Notes: generated by a model from the letters alone, not told the origin. A DNA stretch of 64,000 nucleotides from Stenotrophomonas sp. NA06056 (GCF_013364355.1 NZ_CP054931.1:1984001-2048000); one strand, 5' to 3'; shown: positions 33,609 through 41,808, numbered from the stretch's first letter. Program-made: numbers and translations.

Positions 33609-34874
33609 TCAGTCGATCCGCTCGCCGCGGGCATCGGCTTCGGGGCGGTAACCCGGCCGTGCCAGCAGTAGGTGCGACACGCCGATGGAGCGTTCCAGGA
33701 AGCCACCTTCGCAGTAGGCCAGGTAGAACTCCCACAGCCTGCAGAAGCGCTCATCGAAGCCCTGCGCGCGTACCGCCGGCAACTGCGCGAGGAAGCGCTG
33801 CCGCCAGGCGCGCAGGGTCAGTGCATAGGAGTGGCCGAAGTCCTGCTGTGCGATCAGCTGCAGGTCGCTGGCCCGGGTCTTGGCGGCCAGGATGGCGTTG
33901 ATCGAGGGAATGAAGCTGCCCGGAAACACGAAACGCTTGATGTAGTCCACGCTGCGCCGCGCCTGCTCATAGCGCTGGTCTTCGATGGTGATGGCCTGCA
34001 GCAGGGCCACCCCATCGGGTTTCAACAACCGCTGCAGGGTGGCCATGTAGGTATCCAGGTACTCGGCACCGATGGCCTCGATCATCTCGATGGAAACCAG
34101 CTTGTCGAACTGTCCCTGCAGATCGCGGTAGTCCTGCATCAGCAACGTCACGCGGTCCTGCAGGCCGGCCTCGCGCACGCGCTGTGCGGCCAATGCGTGC
34201 TGTTCGGCAGAGATGGTGGTGGTGGTGACATGACAGCCGTAGTGCTGCGCCGCATGCACCGCAAAGCCGCCCCAGCCGGTGCCGATCTCGACCACGCGAT
34301 CACCCGGCTGCAATCGCAGCTGTTGGCAGATGCGGTCCAGCTTGCGTCGCGACGCGCTTTCCAGTGATTCGGCGGCACCGCTGAACAGCGCCGAGGAGTA
34401 CATCAGGTCCGGCGACAGAAACAGCGCGAAGAAGTCGTTGCCGAGGTCGTAGTGGGCGGCGATGTTGCGGCGGCTGCCCTCGCGGCTGTTGCGGCGCAGC
34501 CGGTTCCAGCCGCGCAGCAGCCAGCCGCCGATCCGCGCCGGGCCGCGCTCCATGCCGTCAAGCAGGTCGCGGTTGCGCACCAGCAGCTGCACCAGCGCGA
34601 CCAGATCATCGCAGCGCCAATCACCGTTGATATAGCTCTCGCCGGCGCCAACGCTGCCGTTCGCGGCCACCTTGCGGTAGAACGCCGGGTCATCGATGGT
34701 TACGGTGACCTGAAGGTCGCTGCCTGCGTTGCCCAGCTGCACCTCGCCAAACGCATCGCGCACGCTCAGGCGGCCATTGTGCAGTGGCGCAAGCTGGGCC
34801 AGCAGACGCCGGCGCAGGAACGCATCCAGCGTGCCGGGCAGGGGAAGAGCGGCCGAGGGGGTCATTTCGTTCAT
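33609..34874 (-). CDS. cfa: Cyclopropane-fatty-acyl-phospholipid synthase
   Basis: The 421-residue protein is a full-length CFA synthase: an N-terminal helical/SCP2-like domain (LAQLAPLHNGRLSVRDAFGEVQ-like), then the catalytic part with HYDLGNDFFALFLSPDLMYSSALF, the SAM motif VVEIGTGWGGFAVHAA, and DKLVSIEMIEAIGAEYLDTYM. Catalytic Cys, Glu and His positions were not checked individually. It transfers a methylene from SAM to double bonds in phospholipid acyl chains, making membranes resistant to oxidation and acid. It overlaps DUF1365 by 4 nt (ATGA) and belongs to the ECF-controlled operon starting at the desaturase. Confidence 0.94.
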   Translation of the reverse strand: MNEMTPSAALPLPGTLDAFLRRRLLAQLAPLHNGRLSVRDAFGEVQLGNAGSDLQVTVTIDDPAFYRKVAANGSVGAGESYINGDWRCDDLVALVQLLVRNRDLLDGMERGPARIGGWLLRGWNRLRRNSREGSRRNIAAHYDLGNDFFALFLSPDLMYSSALFSGAAESLESASRRKLDRICQQLRLQPGDRVVEIGTGWGGFAVHAAQHYGCHVTTTTISAEQHALAAQRVREAGLQDRVTLLMQDYRDLQGQFDKLVSIEMIEAIGAEYLDTYMATLQRLLKPDGVALLQAITIEDQRYEQARRSVDYIKRFVFPGSFIPSINAILAAKTRASDLQLIAQQDFGHSYALTLRAWRQRFLAQLPAVRAQGFDERFCRLWEFYLAYCEGGFLERSIGVSHLLLARPGYRPEADARGERID

Positions 34875-35638
34875 CGTGGTTTCTCGGCAAGGGAAGGATG
34901 GTCGTGCACGGGGTTGCGCTTGAGCCAGAGGCGCAGTGCCTGCCAGTGGATGGCGGTGACCACCTGCGCGCTCATCAAGGGGTAGCAGGCCAGCACGCGG
35001 GCAAGCCCACGGCCATCGATGGGCCGCCGCTGCATGCTCTGGGTCGCATCGAACTGTCGTTGGCCGTCGCGCCAGACCTGCATGTGCACGCGCAGGTCGT
35101 CCGCGGGCGCGGTGAAGCGCCAGTCATACGCGCAATCCATCGGCATGAAGGGTGAAACGTGGAAGGCCTTGTCGAACTGCCAGCGTAGGGCGCGACCCTG
35201 CTGCACCGCGGTTGCGACCGGCAGCACATAGGCGTGCCGCTCCTTCCAGGGGGTATTGGTGATCTCGGCGACGATGCAGTCCAGGGTTTCCCCGTCAGCC
35301 TGGTAGCAGTAGTAGAAGCTGACCGGGTTGAACACGTGGCCGCCGAAACGCAGGTGGGTCAGCAGGCGCACCGGACCGTCGGGGCGTCGCCCGAGCACCG
35401 TGGCTGCGTGATCGCGCACTGCGTCGGACAGGGAAGTCGTCGGGTCGCCGAAGTAGTCGCTGCGGCGGAACTCTGCCACATTGCGGCGCCCGACCGACCA
35501 CAGCCAGCGGCCGGCAAAGACCTGGTCCAGTTCGTCCAGGTCCAGCAGCAGCTGCGCGATCGGGTAGCGGAACGCATGCGCATGCGGATGGTAACGGCGA
35601 TGCTCGACGTGCCCGAAGTAGATGGCGCTGGCGCTCAC
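34871..35638 (-). CDS. DUF1365 protein
   Basis: This 255-residue protein starts at a GTG that overlaps the FAD oxidase stop (GTGA). The start YFGHVEHRRYHPHAHAFRY, the run VRLLTHLRFGGHVFNPVSFYYC and NTPWKERHAYVLP mark the DUF1365 family, which lies beside CFA and FAD oxidase genes in many bacteria. No membrane segment. A role in modifying or presenting acyl chains is likely from context only. Confidence 0.9.
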   Translation of the reverse strand: MSASAIYFGHVEHRRYHPHAHAFRYPIAQLLLDLDELDQVFAGRWLWSVGRRNVAEFRRSDYFGDPTTSLSDAVRDHAATVLGRRPDGPVRLLTHLRFGGHVFNPVSFYYCYQADGETLDCIVAEITNTPWKERHAYVLPVATAVQQGRALRWQFDKAFHVSPFMPMDCAYDWRFTAPADDLRVHMQVWRDGQRQFDATQSMQRRPIDGRGLARVLACYPLMSAQVVTAIHWQALRLWLKRNPVHDHPSLAEKPR

Positions 35639-36912
35639 GCGGGCACCTCCGCTTGCTGCGCGCTGTGGCTGCGGAATGAGCGTGCCTGCAGCGCGTCGAC
35701 CAGGCGGCGGGCACTGCGGATGCCGTCCTCGTGGAAACCCCAGCCCCAGTAGGCACCCGCGAACCAGGTGTGGCGATGTCCCTGCACCTCGGCCCAACGC
35801 TGCTGTGCCTGTACCGCAATGTGGTCATGCACGGGGTGCGCGTACTGCAGGCGACGCAGCACCTTGGCCGGATCGATGGCCTCGCTGCGGTTGAGGGTCA
35901 CCACCAACGGCGTGTCGCCGGGCAGCCCCTGGAGCAGGTTCATGCAGTAGCTGACCGTGCAAGGTGCGGAAGGATCGCGCGGCACATGAGCATTCCAGGC
36001 CGCCCACGCCTTGCGGTTGGCCGGCAGCAGCGAGGCGTCGGTGTGCAGCACGGCCTGGTTGGGCTGGTAGCGGATCGCACCAAGCACCGCGTGCTCCACC
36101 GGATCCGCGTCAGGCAGCAGGGCCAGGGCCTGGTCGCTGTGGCAGGCCAGGATCACCTCATCGAAGCCTTCGATGCCGTTCGCCGTGTGCACGCGCGCCC
36201 CCCAGGGCATGCGCTCGACCGCGTGCACAGGACACTCCAGCCGTTCGTGCACCCGCCATCGCGCACGCAGCGCCTCAACATAGCGCGCCGAACCGCCCTT
36301 GACCACGCGCCAGGGCGCGCGTCCGGTCATCTGCAGCATCTGGTGATTGGCCATGAACTGCACCAGGTAACGCGCCGGGAAGTCCAGCACCTGTGCCGTC
36401 GGCGACGACCACAATGCCGAGGCCATCGGCAGCAGATGCTCCTGCACGAACGCCTCACCATAGCTCTGGCTGTGCAGATACTGGCCCAGCGTCGGACCGT
36501 CCACCTCGCCGAGCAGCAGGGGGGCATCGCGATAGAAGCGACGCAGGTCTGACAGCATGCCCCAGAAGCGCGGGGACACCAGGTTTCTTCGCTGGCAGAA
36601 CAGGCCATCCAGCGAGGTGGCGTTGTACTCCACGCCACTGCGCTCGCTGTGCATCGAGAAACTCATCGTGGTGGGCTGCGAGGCCACCCCGAGTTCATCG
36701 AACAGGGCAGACAACAGCGGGTAGTGCAGGGCGTTGAAGACGATGAAGCCGGTATCGACCGCCAGCCTGCGACCGTCCACGGTTACGTCGTGGGTGTGGG
36801 TGTGGCCGCCCAGGTAATCGTTCGCCTCGAACAAGGTGACGTCATGCTCGCCGTCCAGCCACCAGGCGCTGGACAGGCCGGCGATGCCGGAGCCGATGAT
36901 CGCGATGCGCAT
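35635..36912 (-). CDS. FAD-dependent amine oxidase-like protein
   Basis: The 425-residue flavoprotein opens with the dinucleotide-binding motif MRIAIIGSGIAGLSSAWWL and keeps the flavin features EANDYLGGHTHTHDV (ribose Glu), VDTGFIVFN, FDEVILACHSDQALALL and a C-terminal FAGAYWGWGFHEDGI. It is of the amine oxidase/protoporphyrinogen-like superfamily. In related ECF/ChrR regulons such proteins act on methylated acyl chains, for example as dehydrogenases on the route to furan fatty acids. It starts one base after the desaturase stop. Assignment to a flavin oxidase is firm; the substrate is inferred. Confidence 0.9.
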   Translation of the reverse strand: MRIAIIGSGIAGLSSAWWLDGEHDVTLFEANDYLGGHTHTHDVTVDGRRLAVDTGFIVFNALHYPLLSALFDELGVASQPTTMSFSMHSERSGVEYNATSLDGLFCQRRNLVSPRFWGMLSDLRRFYRDAPLLLGEVDGPTLGQYLHSQSYGEAFVQEHLLPMASALWSSPTAQVLDFPARYLVQFMANHQMLQMTGRAPWRVVKGGSARYVEALRARWRVHERLECPVHAVERMPWGARVHTANGIEGFDEVILACHSDQALALLPDADPVEHAVLGAIRYQPNQAVLHTDASLLPANRKAWAAWNAHVPRDPSAPCTVSYCMNLLQGLPGDTPLVVTLNRSEAIDPAKVLRRLQYAHPVHDHIAVQAQQRWAEVQGHRHTWFAGAYWGWGFHEDGIRSARRLVDALQARSFRSHSAQQAEVPA

Positions 36913-36913
36913 G

Positions 36914-37870
36914 TCAGTGCCTCGCCTTGGCCAGCACCCAGGCCGGGATCGGCTTGAGGCCCTTCACCAGGCCCAGCGCAGCCATCATCCGCAGGCCATA
37001 CCAGCTGATGTCGATCTCCCACCAGCGGAAGCCCTGGCGCGCGGTGCCGGGGAAGAAGTGGTGGTTGTTGTGCCAGCCCTCACCGAAGGTCAGCAGGGCC
37101 AGCCACAGGTTGTTGCGGCTGTCATCGCGGGTCTCGAAGCGGCGCCGGCCGAAGCGGTGCGCCAGCGAGTTGATGGTGACCGTGGCATGGAACAGCACGA
37201 CGGTGGAGATGAAGAAGCCCCAGACCAGCAGCTGCGGGCCGGAGGTGTGCAACGATGGGGCCACGCGCTCGAGCAGGGCGCCAAGACTATACAGCGCAGC
37301 GGCCAGCAACACGGGCACCACGGTGTCGAAGCGGTCCAGCCAGCGCAGCTCGGGGAACTTGGCCAGATCGGGAATGCGCTGCAGGTCGGTGGCAAAGGCG
37401 CCGCGGGTGAGGAACCATCCCATGTGGCTGCGCCAGAATCCGCGCTGGCGAGGGGAGTGCGGGTCCTGCGGTTGATCGGCGTGGCGGTGATGATGGCGAT
37501 GGTGTGCTGCCCACCACAACGGACCGCGCTGCACGCTGGCGGCACCGATGACCGCGAACACGAACTGCACGGTGCGCGATGCCTCGAACGTACGGTGCGA
37601 GAAGTAGCGGTGATAGAACGCGGTGATGGCGAACATCCTGATCGCGTACAGGAACACTGCGACGGCGACCGCCGTCCACGACACGCCTACCCAGATCACC
37701 GCGAGGCAGGCCACGTGCAGCAGCGCGAAGGGCAGGGCGCGCAACCAGTCGATGCGCTCACCCTGGCCACCTTCGGCCACCGCTTCGCTTCCGGCATCGG
37801 TATCGAACCAGCGCTGGAAGGTGCGCAACAGGCGCGAACGTCTGCGGAGTGGAGGCGCTGCGGATGCCAT
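36914..37870 (-). CDS. Acyl-chain desaturase, first gene of the lipid operon
   Basis: This 318-residue membrane protein is of the acyl-CoA/acyl-lipid desaturase class. It has four hydrophobic helices and the three His boxes: HRYFSH near residue 90, HRHHHRH near 120 and HNNHHFF near 270, each binding the di-iron centre. The product would be unsaturated acyl chains, the substrate that CFA synthase and the FAD protein downstream can modify. It begins about 26 nt after the expected start site of promoter copy A (37902-37931), so it is the first gene of the eight-gene operon. Confidence 0.9.
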   Translation of the reverse strand: MASAAPPLRRRSRLLRTFQRWFDTDAGSEAVAEGGQGERIDWLRALPFALLHVACLAVIWVGVSWTAVAVAVFLYAIRMFAITAFYHRYFSHRTFEASRTVQFVFAVIGAASVQRGPLWWAAHHRHHHRHADQPQDPHSPRQRGFWRSHMGWFLTRGAFATDLQRIPDLAKFPELRWLDRFDTVVPVLLAAALYSLGALLERVAPSLHTSGPQLLVWGFFISTVVLFHATVTINSLAHRFGRRRFETRDDSRNNLWLALLTFGEGWHNNHHFFPGTARQGFRWWEIDISWYGLRMMAALGLVKGLKPIPAWVLAKARH

Positions 37871-37901
37871 GGACGGAGGCCCGAGGGAGTCGATTGCCTA
37901 C

Positions 37902-37931
37902 CTCTACGTGTTGTGGTGCCGGTTGGATGCA
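37902..37931 (-). promoter_or_regulatory. ECF-type promoter copy A, upstream of the lipid operon
   Basis: Minus-strand sequence TGCATCCAACCGGC, then 9 nt, then CGTAGAGG. GCATCC and CGTA are exactly 16 bp apart, as in three other copies in this window. The element ends about 31 bases before the desaturase start codon, which fits a short 5' leader. Confidence 0.7.
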
Positions 37932-37954
37932 GACGATTGCATTCGACTGCGTTT

Positions 37955-38722
37955 TCACTTGGTCGTAACAACGCAGCTCGATACCAGCGGTCGCTGCAGT
38001 TCATCGCGCCAGCGTTGCTCCGGCTGCTCGCTGGCGGCGGCGGCAAAGCGCACGGTCACCTGCGGATAGTCGCCACGCGTATCGCGCAGGTTGCTGGTGC
38101 CACGGAATTCCAGCAGGCGGCGATCGGCATCGGCGTACACCAGCGACAGACGCGGGGCCACCGCGCCGAACCAGGTGTCAAGGCGGACGTCCACCGCGTG
38201 GGCGGCAAGCCCCTGCCAGAGCACGGGGCCCCGGTACTGCACCTGCACGGGGTAGAAGCGCTGCCGGCCGGGCACCAGGAACGGCAGGCTGACCGGCGTT
38301 CCGCTCAGCAGGGTTTGCCAGTGGCCCCGCACGGCCGCATCGAAACCGGCATCGATCACCGCATCCGCCGGCAGGGGCAGCTGCTTTGTTCGTGAAGGGG
38401 CCGACGCGTCTTCCTTCCAGTCAACCCGCACTCCATCGCGGTCGACCAGCACACGGGCCGCCTGGCCGCTGCGGGCGTCCTGCAGCACATAGCCCCGCGC
38501 CTGGGCCCGCACAGCGGCACGCATCTGCTTGCGGGCGAAAGGTTGGCCGGCAGGGCACAGGTACTCCACCCAGCGCTCGCTGCCATCGCCGGCCCCGCGC
38601 TGCCAATGCACTTCGCGGTAGGCGGTGGTTCCATTGGGCAGGGTGGCAACGCCCTCCGAGCGCAACAGCGGCGCCGCGCCGACGGCGCAGGGTGTGAACA
38701 TCAGCAACCAGGCAACACGCAT
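37955..38722 (-). CDS. Periplasmic protein of unknown function in the ECF regulon
   Basis: The 255-residue precursor has a likely signal peptide (MRVAWLLMFTPCAVGAAP). The mature protein looks beta-rich (GVATLPNGTTAYREVHWQRG; FYPVQVQYRGPVLWQGLAAHAV) and contains no catalytic motif I can see. A loose likeness to periplasmic lipid-handling proteins with barrel-type folds is all that can be said. It has its own promoter copy (38754-38780), divergent from the sigma factor promoter. Its stop lies 85 bases before the desaturase start, beyond promoter copy A. Control by the sigma factor is inferred. Confidence 0.8.
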   Translation of the reverse strand: MRVAWLLMFTPCAVGAAPLLRSEGVATLPNGTTAYREVHWQRGAGDGSERWVEYLCPAGQPFARKQMRAAVRAQARGYVLQDARSGQAARVLVDRDGVRVDWKEDASAPSRTKQLPLPADAVIDAGFDAAVRGHWQTLLSGTPVSLPFLVPGRQRFYPVQVQYRGPVLWQGLAAHAVDVRLDTWFGAVAPRLSLVYADADRRLLEFRGTSNLRDTRGDYPQVTVRFAAAASEQPEQRWRDELQRPLVSSCVVTTK

Positions 38723-38753
38723 CGGGGCGATCCATGGGAGGCTTGTCAGGCTG

Positions 38754-38780
38754 TACGCACGCCGGAGCCGGCTGGATGCA
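38754..38780 (-). promoter_or_regulatory. ECF-type promoter copy C, upstream of the periplasmic protein gene
   Basis: On the minus strand, TGCATCCAGCCGGC followed by CGTACAG, again with 16 bp between GCATCC and CGTA. It lies 19 bp from copy B, on the opposite strand, so the two form a divergent promoter pair. Confidence 0.68.
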
Positions 38781-38798
38781 GGCGGCTCCCATCCGGAG

Positions 38799-38827
38799 TG
38801 CATCCAACCGGCTCCGCCATGCGTAGA
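38799..38827 (+). promoter_or_regulatory. ECF-type promoter copy B, upstream of the sigma factor operon
   Basis: TGCATCCAACCGGC followed by CGTAGAG, with the same 16-bp separation. Transcription would start near 38835, about 30 bases before the sigma factor ATG. This is the expected place for autoregulation of an ECF sigma gene. Confidence 0.7.
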
Positions 38828-38865
38828 GGGGAGGACTCCTCTTCACCCAACGGCTGCCCCCGCCG

Positions 38866-39489
38866 ATGTACCGTCCTCCCGCCAGCCCCTCTCTTTCCTT
38901 CGACACCGCCCGGATCGTGTCCAGTTCACAGCAGCCCAGCAACGAGCCGACGAACTGGAATGGCGAGATGGACGGCGTCGCCCGGCTGCGCGATCGCGAC
39001 TGTTTCATGCGCATCTACGACCATTTCATGCCGCGCCTTTGCATTTATCTGCGCGGCCTTGGTGCGCCCGCGTCGGTGGCCGAAGAGCTGGCTCAGGAGT
39101 GCCTGCTGCGGCTTTGGCTGCGCGCGGCCGAATTCGATCCTGCGCAGGGTGCATTGAGCACCTGGCTGTACCGCATCGGCCGCAACCTGCACATCGACCG
39201 GGTGCGCCGCGAGCGCAGCTGGATGCAGGTACAGGAGGCGGTGGAGGACGCTGCTGCCGGAGATGTCAGCGAGCGCAGCAGCGCCGAGCAGTTTGCCGAC
39301 CATGCCCGCCTGCGCCAGCGCATCAACGAACTGCCGGCCACGCAGGCGCGCCTGGTGCGGATGTCCTACTTCGAGGCCAAGAGCCACAGCGAGATCGCAC
39401 AGGCGCTGGGCATGCCGCTGGGCACGGTCAAATCGCACCTGCGAAGGGCGTTTCTGCAGTTGCAGTCGAAGGTGGGGGGCGCACCATGA
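38866..39489 (+). CDS. ECF sigma factor (RpoE/ChrR-type)
   Basis: The 207-residue sigma-70 family protein has region 2 at about residues 45-115 (FMRIYDHFMPRLCIYLRGLG, STWLYRIGRNLHIDRVRR) and region 4 at 150-205 (LPATQARLVRMSYFEAKSHSE, MPLGTVKSHLRRAFLQLQ). Its neighbour is a ChrR-type anti-sigma, placing it with the RpoE group (ECF11-like) that responds to singlet oxygen. The ATG at 38866 lies about 31 nt after the predicted transcription start of copy B; a shorter form starting at a GTG at 38917 is possible, since no strong ribosome site is visible. Sigma and anti-sigma overlap by 4 nt. Confidence 0.93.
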   Translation: MYRPPASPSLSFDTARIVSSSQQPSNEPTNWNGEMDGVARLRDRDCFMRIYDHFMPRLCIYLRGLGAPASVAEELAQECLLRLWLRAAEFDPAQGALSTWLYRIGRNLHIDRVRRERSWMQVQEAVEDAAAGDVSERSSAEQFADHARLRQRINELPATQARLVRMSYFEAKSHSEIAQALGMPLGTVKSHLRRAFLQLQSKVGGAP

Positions 39490-40160
39490 ACCCGCACCAC
39501 CATCTGCATGAGTCGACGCTGATGAGCTACGCCGCCGGCGCCCTGCCGACGCCGTTGAGCATTGTCGCCGGCACCCATCTGGAACAGTGCCCCCATTGCC
39601 GCCAGCGCCTGCGCGAGGCAGAGGCCATCGGTGCCGCACTGCTGGAGCAGACCCAGCCGTCGGCGGGTGAGGGGAGGCTGGCGGGGCTGCGCGACGCGAT
39701 GCTCGCGCAGCTTGGTGAGGTGCCGGCCGGGATGGTGCCGAACCCGCTGCGGTCGATGCCGCCGGAACGGCCCGAGGCTGACCCGGATCATCTGCCGAAG
39801 TCGCTGCATCCTTACTTCGGCGATTCGTTGGGAAGGCTGCACTGGCGCTGGATGGCTCCCGGTGTGCATTGCATCCGCGCCGAGCAGATGCCTTCGCTGA
39901 TCATGCTGAAGATCGCGCCGGGCAAATGCCTGCCGATGCACAGCCACGGTCGCAGCGAACTGACGCAGATCCTGCGGGGCTCCTACAATGATGCGCTCGG
40001 GCTGTTCGCACCGGGCGATGTTGCAGACCTGGACGAGGACGTCGAGCACCAGCCGGTAACGGCGCCTGGTGTACCGTGCATCTGCGTTTCCGCGCTGGAC
40101 GCGCCGTTGGTGTTCAGTGGTTGGCTGGCGCGGAAGATCCAGCGCTTCGTCAAACTCTAG
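39486..40160 (+). CDS. chrR: ChrR-type zinc anti-sigma factor with cupin domain
   Basis: This 224-residue protein is encoded in overlap with the sigma gene (ATGA). The N-terminal anti-sigma domain has the zinc ligands seen in Rhodobacter ChrR: His6, His31, Cys35 and Cys38 in the pattern HLEQCPHC. The C-terminal cupin shows His152, His154 and Glu158 (MHSHGRSELTQ), as required for release of the sigma factor under singlet oxygen. It holds the sigma factor inactive and releases it on stress. No membrane segment, so the sensing is cytoplasmic. A much longer open frame reading into it from upstream is out of place and not coding. Confidence 0.93.
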   Translation: MNPHHHLHESTLMSYAAGALPTPLSIVAGTHLEQCPHCRQRLREAEAIGAALLEQTQPSAGEGRLAGLRDAMLAQLGEVPAGMVPNPLRSMPPERPEADPDHLPKSLHPYFGDSLGRLHWRWMAPGVHCIRAEQMPSLIMLKIAPGKCLPMHSHGRSELTQILRGSYNDALGLFAPGDVADLDEDVEHQPVTAPGVPCICVSALDAPLVFSGWLARKIQRFVKL

Positions 40161-40179
40161 GCTGCTTCAAGGTCCACAC

Positions 40180-40863
40180 ATGCACGAAACACGCCCACTA
40201 CGGATTCTGCTGACCGGCGCGACTGGGCTGGTCGGGCAGGGCGTTGCCCGTGCCTGTCTCGCATCGCCACAGGTGGCGCGGATGGCTGCCCTGGTCCGCA
40301 GCACGGCCGGGCTCGACGCGCGGATCGAGCAGATCGTGCTGGCGGATTTCCAGCATGCCCGCGATGTGCGACCGCAGCTGGACGGATTCGACGCCTGTTT
40401 CTATTGCGCCGGCGCACCACCGGTCGGCACTGCCGAGGATGAGTATCGGAAGGTCACGCTCGATGCCACCCTGGCTGTAGCTGCAGCATGGGCAGAGGCG
40501 AATCCAGACGGCCGGTTCCTGTACGTCTCGGGTGCCCACGCCAATCCACACAGCCGGATCATGCCGCTGCGCATCAAGGGCGAGACCGAAACTGCATTGG
40601 AGCAGCTCCCTGTACGCACCGTCATGCTGCGTCCTGCCGGGGTGCGCCCGGTGGCGGGAACCGGTACCCGCCACGCCGCGTTGAAACCGCTGTACCGCTT
40701 CGGCGGCCCGTTGATGGCTGCGGCCGGTCGCATCGCGCCGTCGCTGGTGACCAGCAACGAGGCCATCGGTCGCGCGATGATCGTTCTGGCGACGATGCCT
40801 GACCCGCCACCGGTGCTGGAATGCGCGGAGATCAATCGACTGGGTGCTGCGACCAGGACCTGA
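40180..40863 (+). CDS. NAD(P)-binding SDR-like protein (third gene of the sigma operon)
   Basis: The 227-residue protein has a Rossmann fold: ILLTGATGLVGQGVARACL at residues 9-27 (TGxxGxxG type), then ACFYCAGAPPVG and FLYVSGAHANPHSR. It is an extended/atypical SDR like the YbjT/NmrA-like or Htatip2-like group. Spacing from chrR is 19 nt with AAGG before the ATG, so it shares that transcript. It may reduce carbonyl products of oxidised lipids, but this rests on context. Confidence 0.85.
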   Translation: MHETRPLRILLTGATGLVGQGVARACLASPQVARMAALVRSTAGLDARIEQIVLADFQHARDVRPQLDGFDACFYCAGAPPVGTAEDEYRKVTLDATLAVAAAWAEANPDGRFLYVSGAHANPHSRIMPLRIKGETETALEQLPVRTVMLRPAGVRPVAGTGTRHAALKPLYRFGGPLMAAAGRIAPSLVTSNEAIGRAMIVLATMPDPPPVLECAEINRLGAATRT

Positions 40864-40934
40864 GGAATGCGCTGCACATCTGCTGCACATCGCGCGCACT
40901 ACAGTCGTCGCTCACTCTTCTGTGATGTATCGAC

Positions 40935-41231
40935 GTGAATCTGCAGACATCGTTCTCTCCGCTTCGCCCATCGCGCCCCGCGCCTGACAACGGCCGTTTC
41001 GACCTGTTGGATATCAACGCACTGCAGGATCCCGGTAGTGGTCGCATCGTCCATCTCTATTCGCTGGTGGCGCGCTGCCTGTCCTGCGAAGTGGTGTTCA
41101 AGGCGCAGGAAGGCGACGGACTGGTCAGTACCTCTGTTGCACGCGTGCTGCGTTGTCCGACCGGCTGCGGCGAGCAGGCCTTCAAGGGAAGCGTGCTGCG
41201 TCAGTGGCGTCAGGGGTCACACGCTCTGTAA
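40935..41231 (+). CDS. Small hypothetical protein with Cys pairs
   Basis: The 98-residue protein uses a GTG start. It has CLSC near residue 48 and CPTGC near 74, a spacing that could bind one zinc ion as a small ribbon. No signal peptide or membrane span. I do not recognise the family. It lies 72 nt after the SDR gene on the same strand and is convergent with tspO. The gene is short, and coding is supported mainly by the Cys pattern and codon use. Confidence 0.6.
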   Translation: MNLQTSFSPLRPSRPAPDNGRFDLLDINALQDPGSGRIVHLYSLVARCLSCEVVFKAQEGDGLVSTSVARVLRCPTGCGEQAFKGSVLRQWRQGSHAL

Positions 41232-41242
41232 GCCGTGTCCGG

Positions 41243-41728
41243 CTAGAGCACGGCTGGATTGGCCTGCCACACGGCGAAGTTGAGCGCGCTGGCAAATGCC
41301 ACCCAGACCAGGTAGGGCAGCAGCAGCCACGCCGCCAGCGGGCGCACCCGATGGAAGGCCACCATCGTGGCCACGATCAGCGCCAGCAACAGCAGGATGT
41401 CAGCGAATGCCAACGCGCCCTGTTTCCAGCCGAAGAACAGCCAGCTCCACAGCACATTGAGGGCCAGCTGCAGCAGGTAGAGCGCCAGCGCAGGCGTGGT
41501 CGCGCGCCATCCTCCCTGACGCCAGACCAGCCACGCTGCCAGCGCCATCAGCGCGTAGAGCAGCGTCCACACCGGGCCAAACACGCTGGCAGGCGGCGCC
41601 CATGTCGGCAACGCGAGGCCTGCGTAGAACTCCGCTGCAGAGATGGAGGCGCGCGCGCCCAGCGCCGCGGCCAGAAAAGTGACGATGGCCCAGCCCAGAA
41701 GACCAACTGCCTGCCTGCGGACGTTCAT
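41243..41728 (-). CDS. tspO: TspO/MBR family membrane protein
   Basis: The protein has 161 residues in five membrane helices. The signature runs YAGLALPTWAPPASVFGPVW, TLLYALMALAAWLVW and LNVLWSWLFFGWKQGALAF, as in bacterial tryptophan-rich sensory proteins. TspO binds porphyrins and protects cells from photo-oxidation, which fits its control by a copy of the ECF promoter at 41773-41799, 45 bases before the ATG. GGAGGAG precedes the start codon. A longer in-frame extension is not used. Confidence 0.95.
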   Translation of the reverse strand: MNVRRQAVGLLGWAIVTFLAAALGARASISAAEFYAGLALPTWAPPASVFGPVWTLLYALMALAAWLVWRQGGWRATTPALALYLLQLALNVLWSWLFFGWKQGALAFADILLLLALIVATMVAFHRVRPLAAWLLLPYLVWVAFASALNFAVWQANPAVL

Positions 41729-41772
41729 GGTGTATCTCCTCCAGCACAACTGCGGACTGCGGTAGTGCGTTG

Positions 41773-41799
41773 TACGTAAACGCGTCGCGACTGGATGCA
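41773..41799 (-). promoter_or_regulatory. ECF-type promoter copy D, upstream of tspO
   Basis: Minus-strand TGCATCCAGTCGCG followed by CGTACAA, once more with 16 bp between GCATCC and CGTA. The central bases differ from the other copies, so it is the most divergent of the four. Nevertheless the two boxes and the spacing match exactly. Confidence 0.6.
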
Positions 41800-41808
41800 G
41801 CCTTCGGT

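Noticed and set aside
36836..38395. 519-codon plus-strand frame over the desaturase
   Set aside because: It crosses the desaturase (three His boxes on the minus strand) and promoter copy A; a shadow frame.
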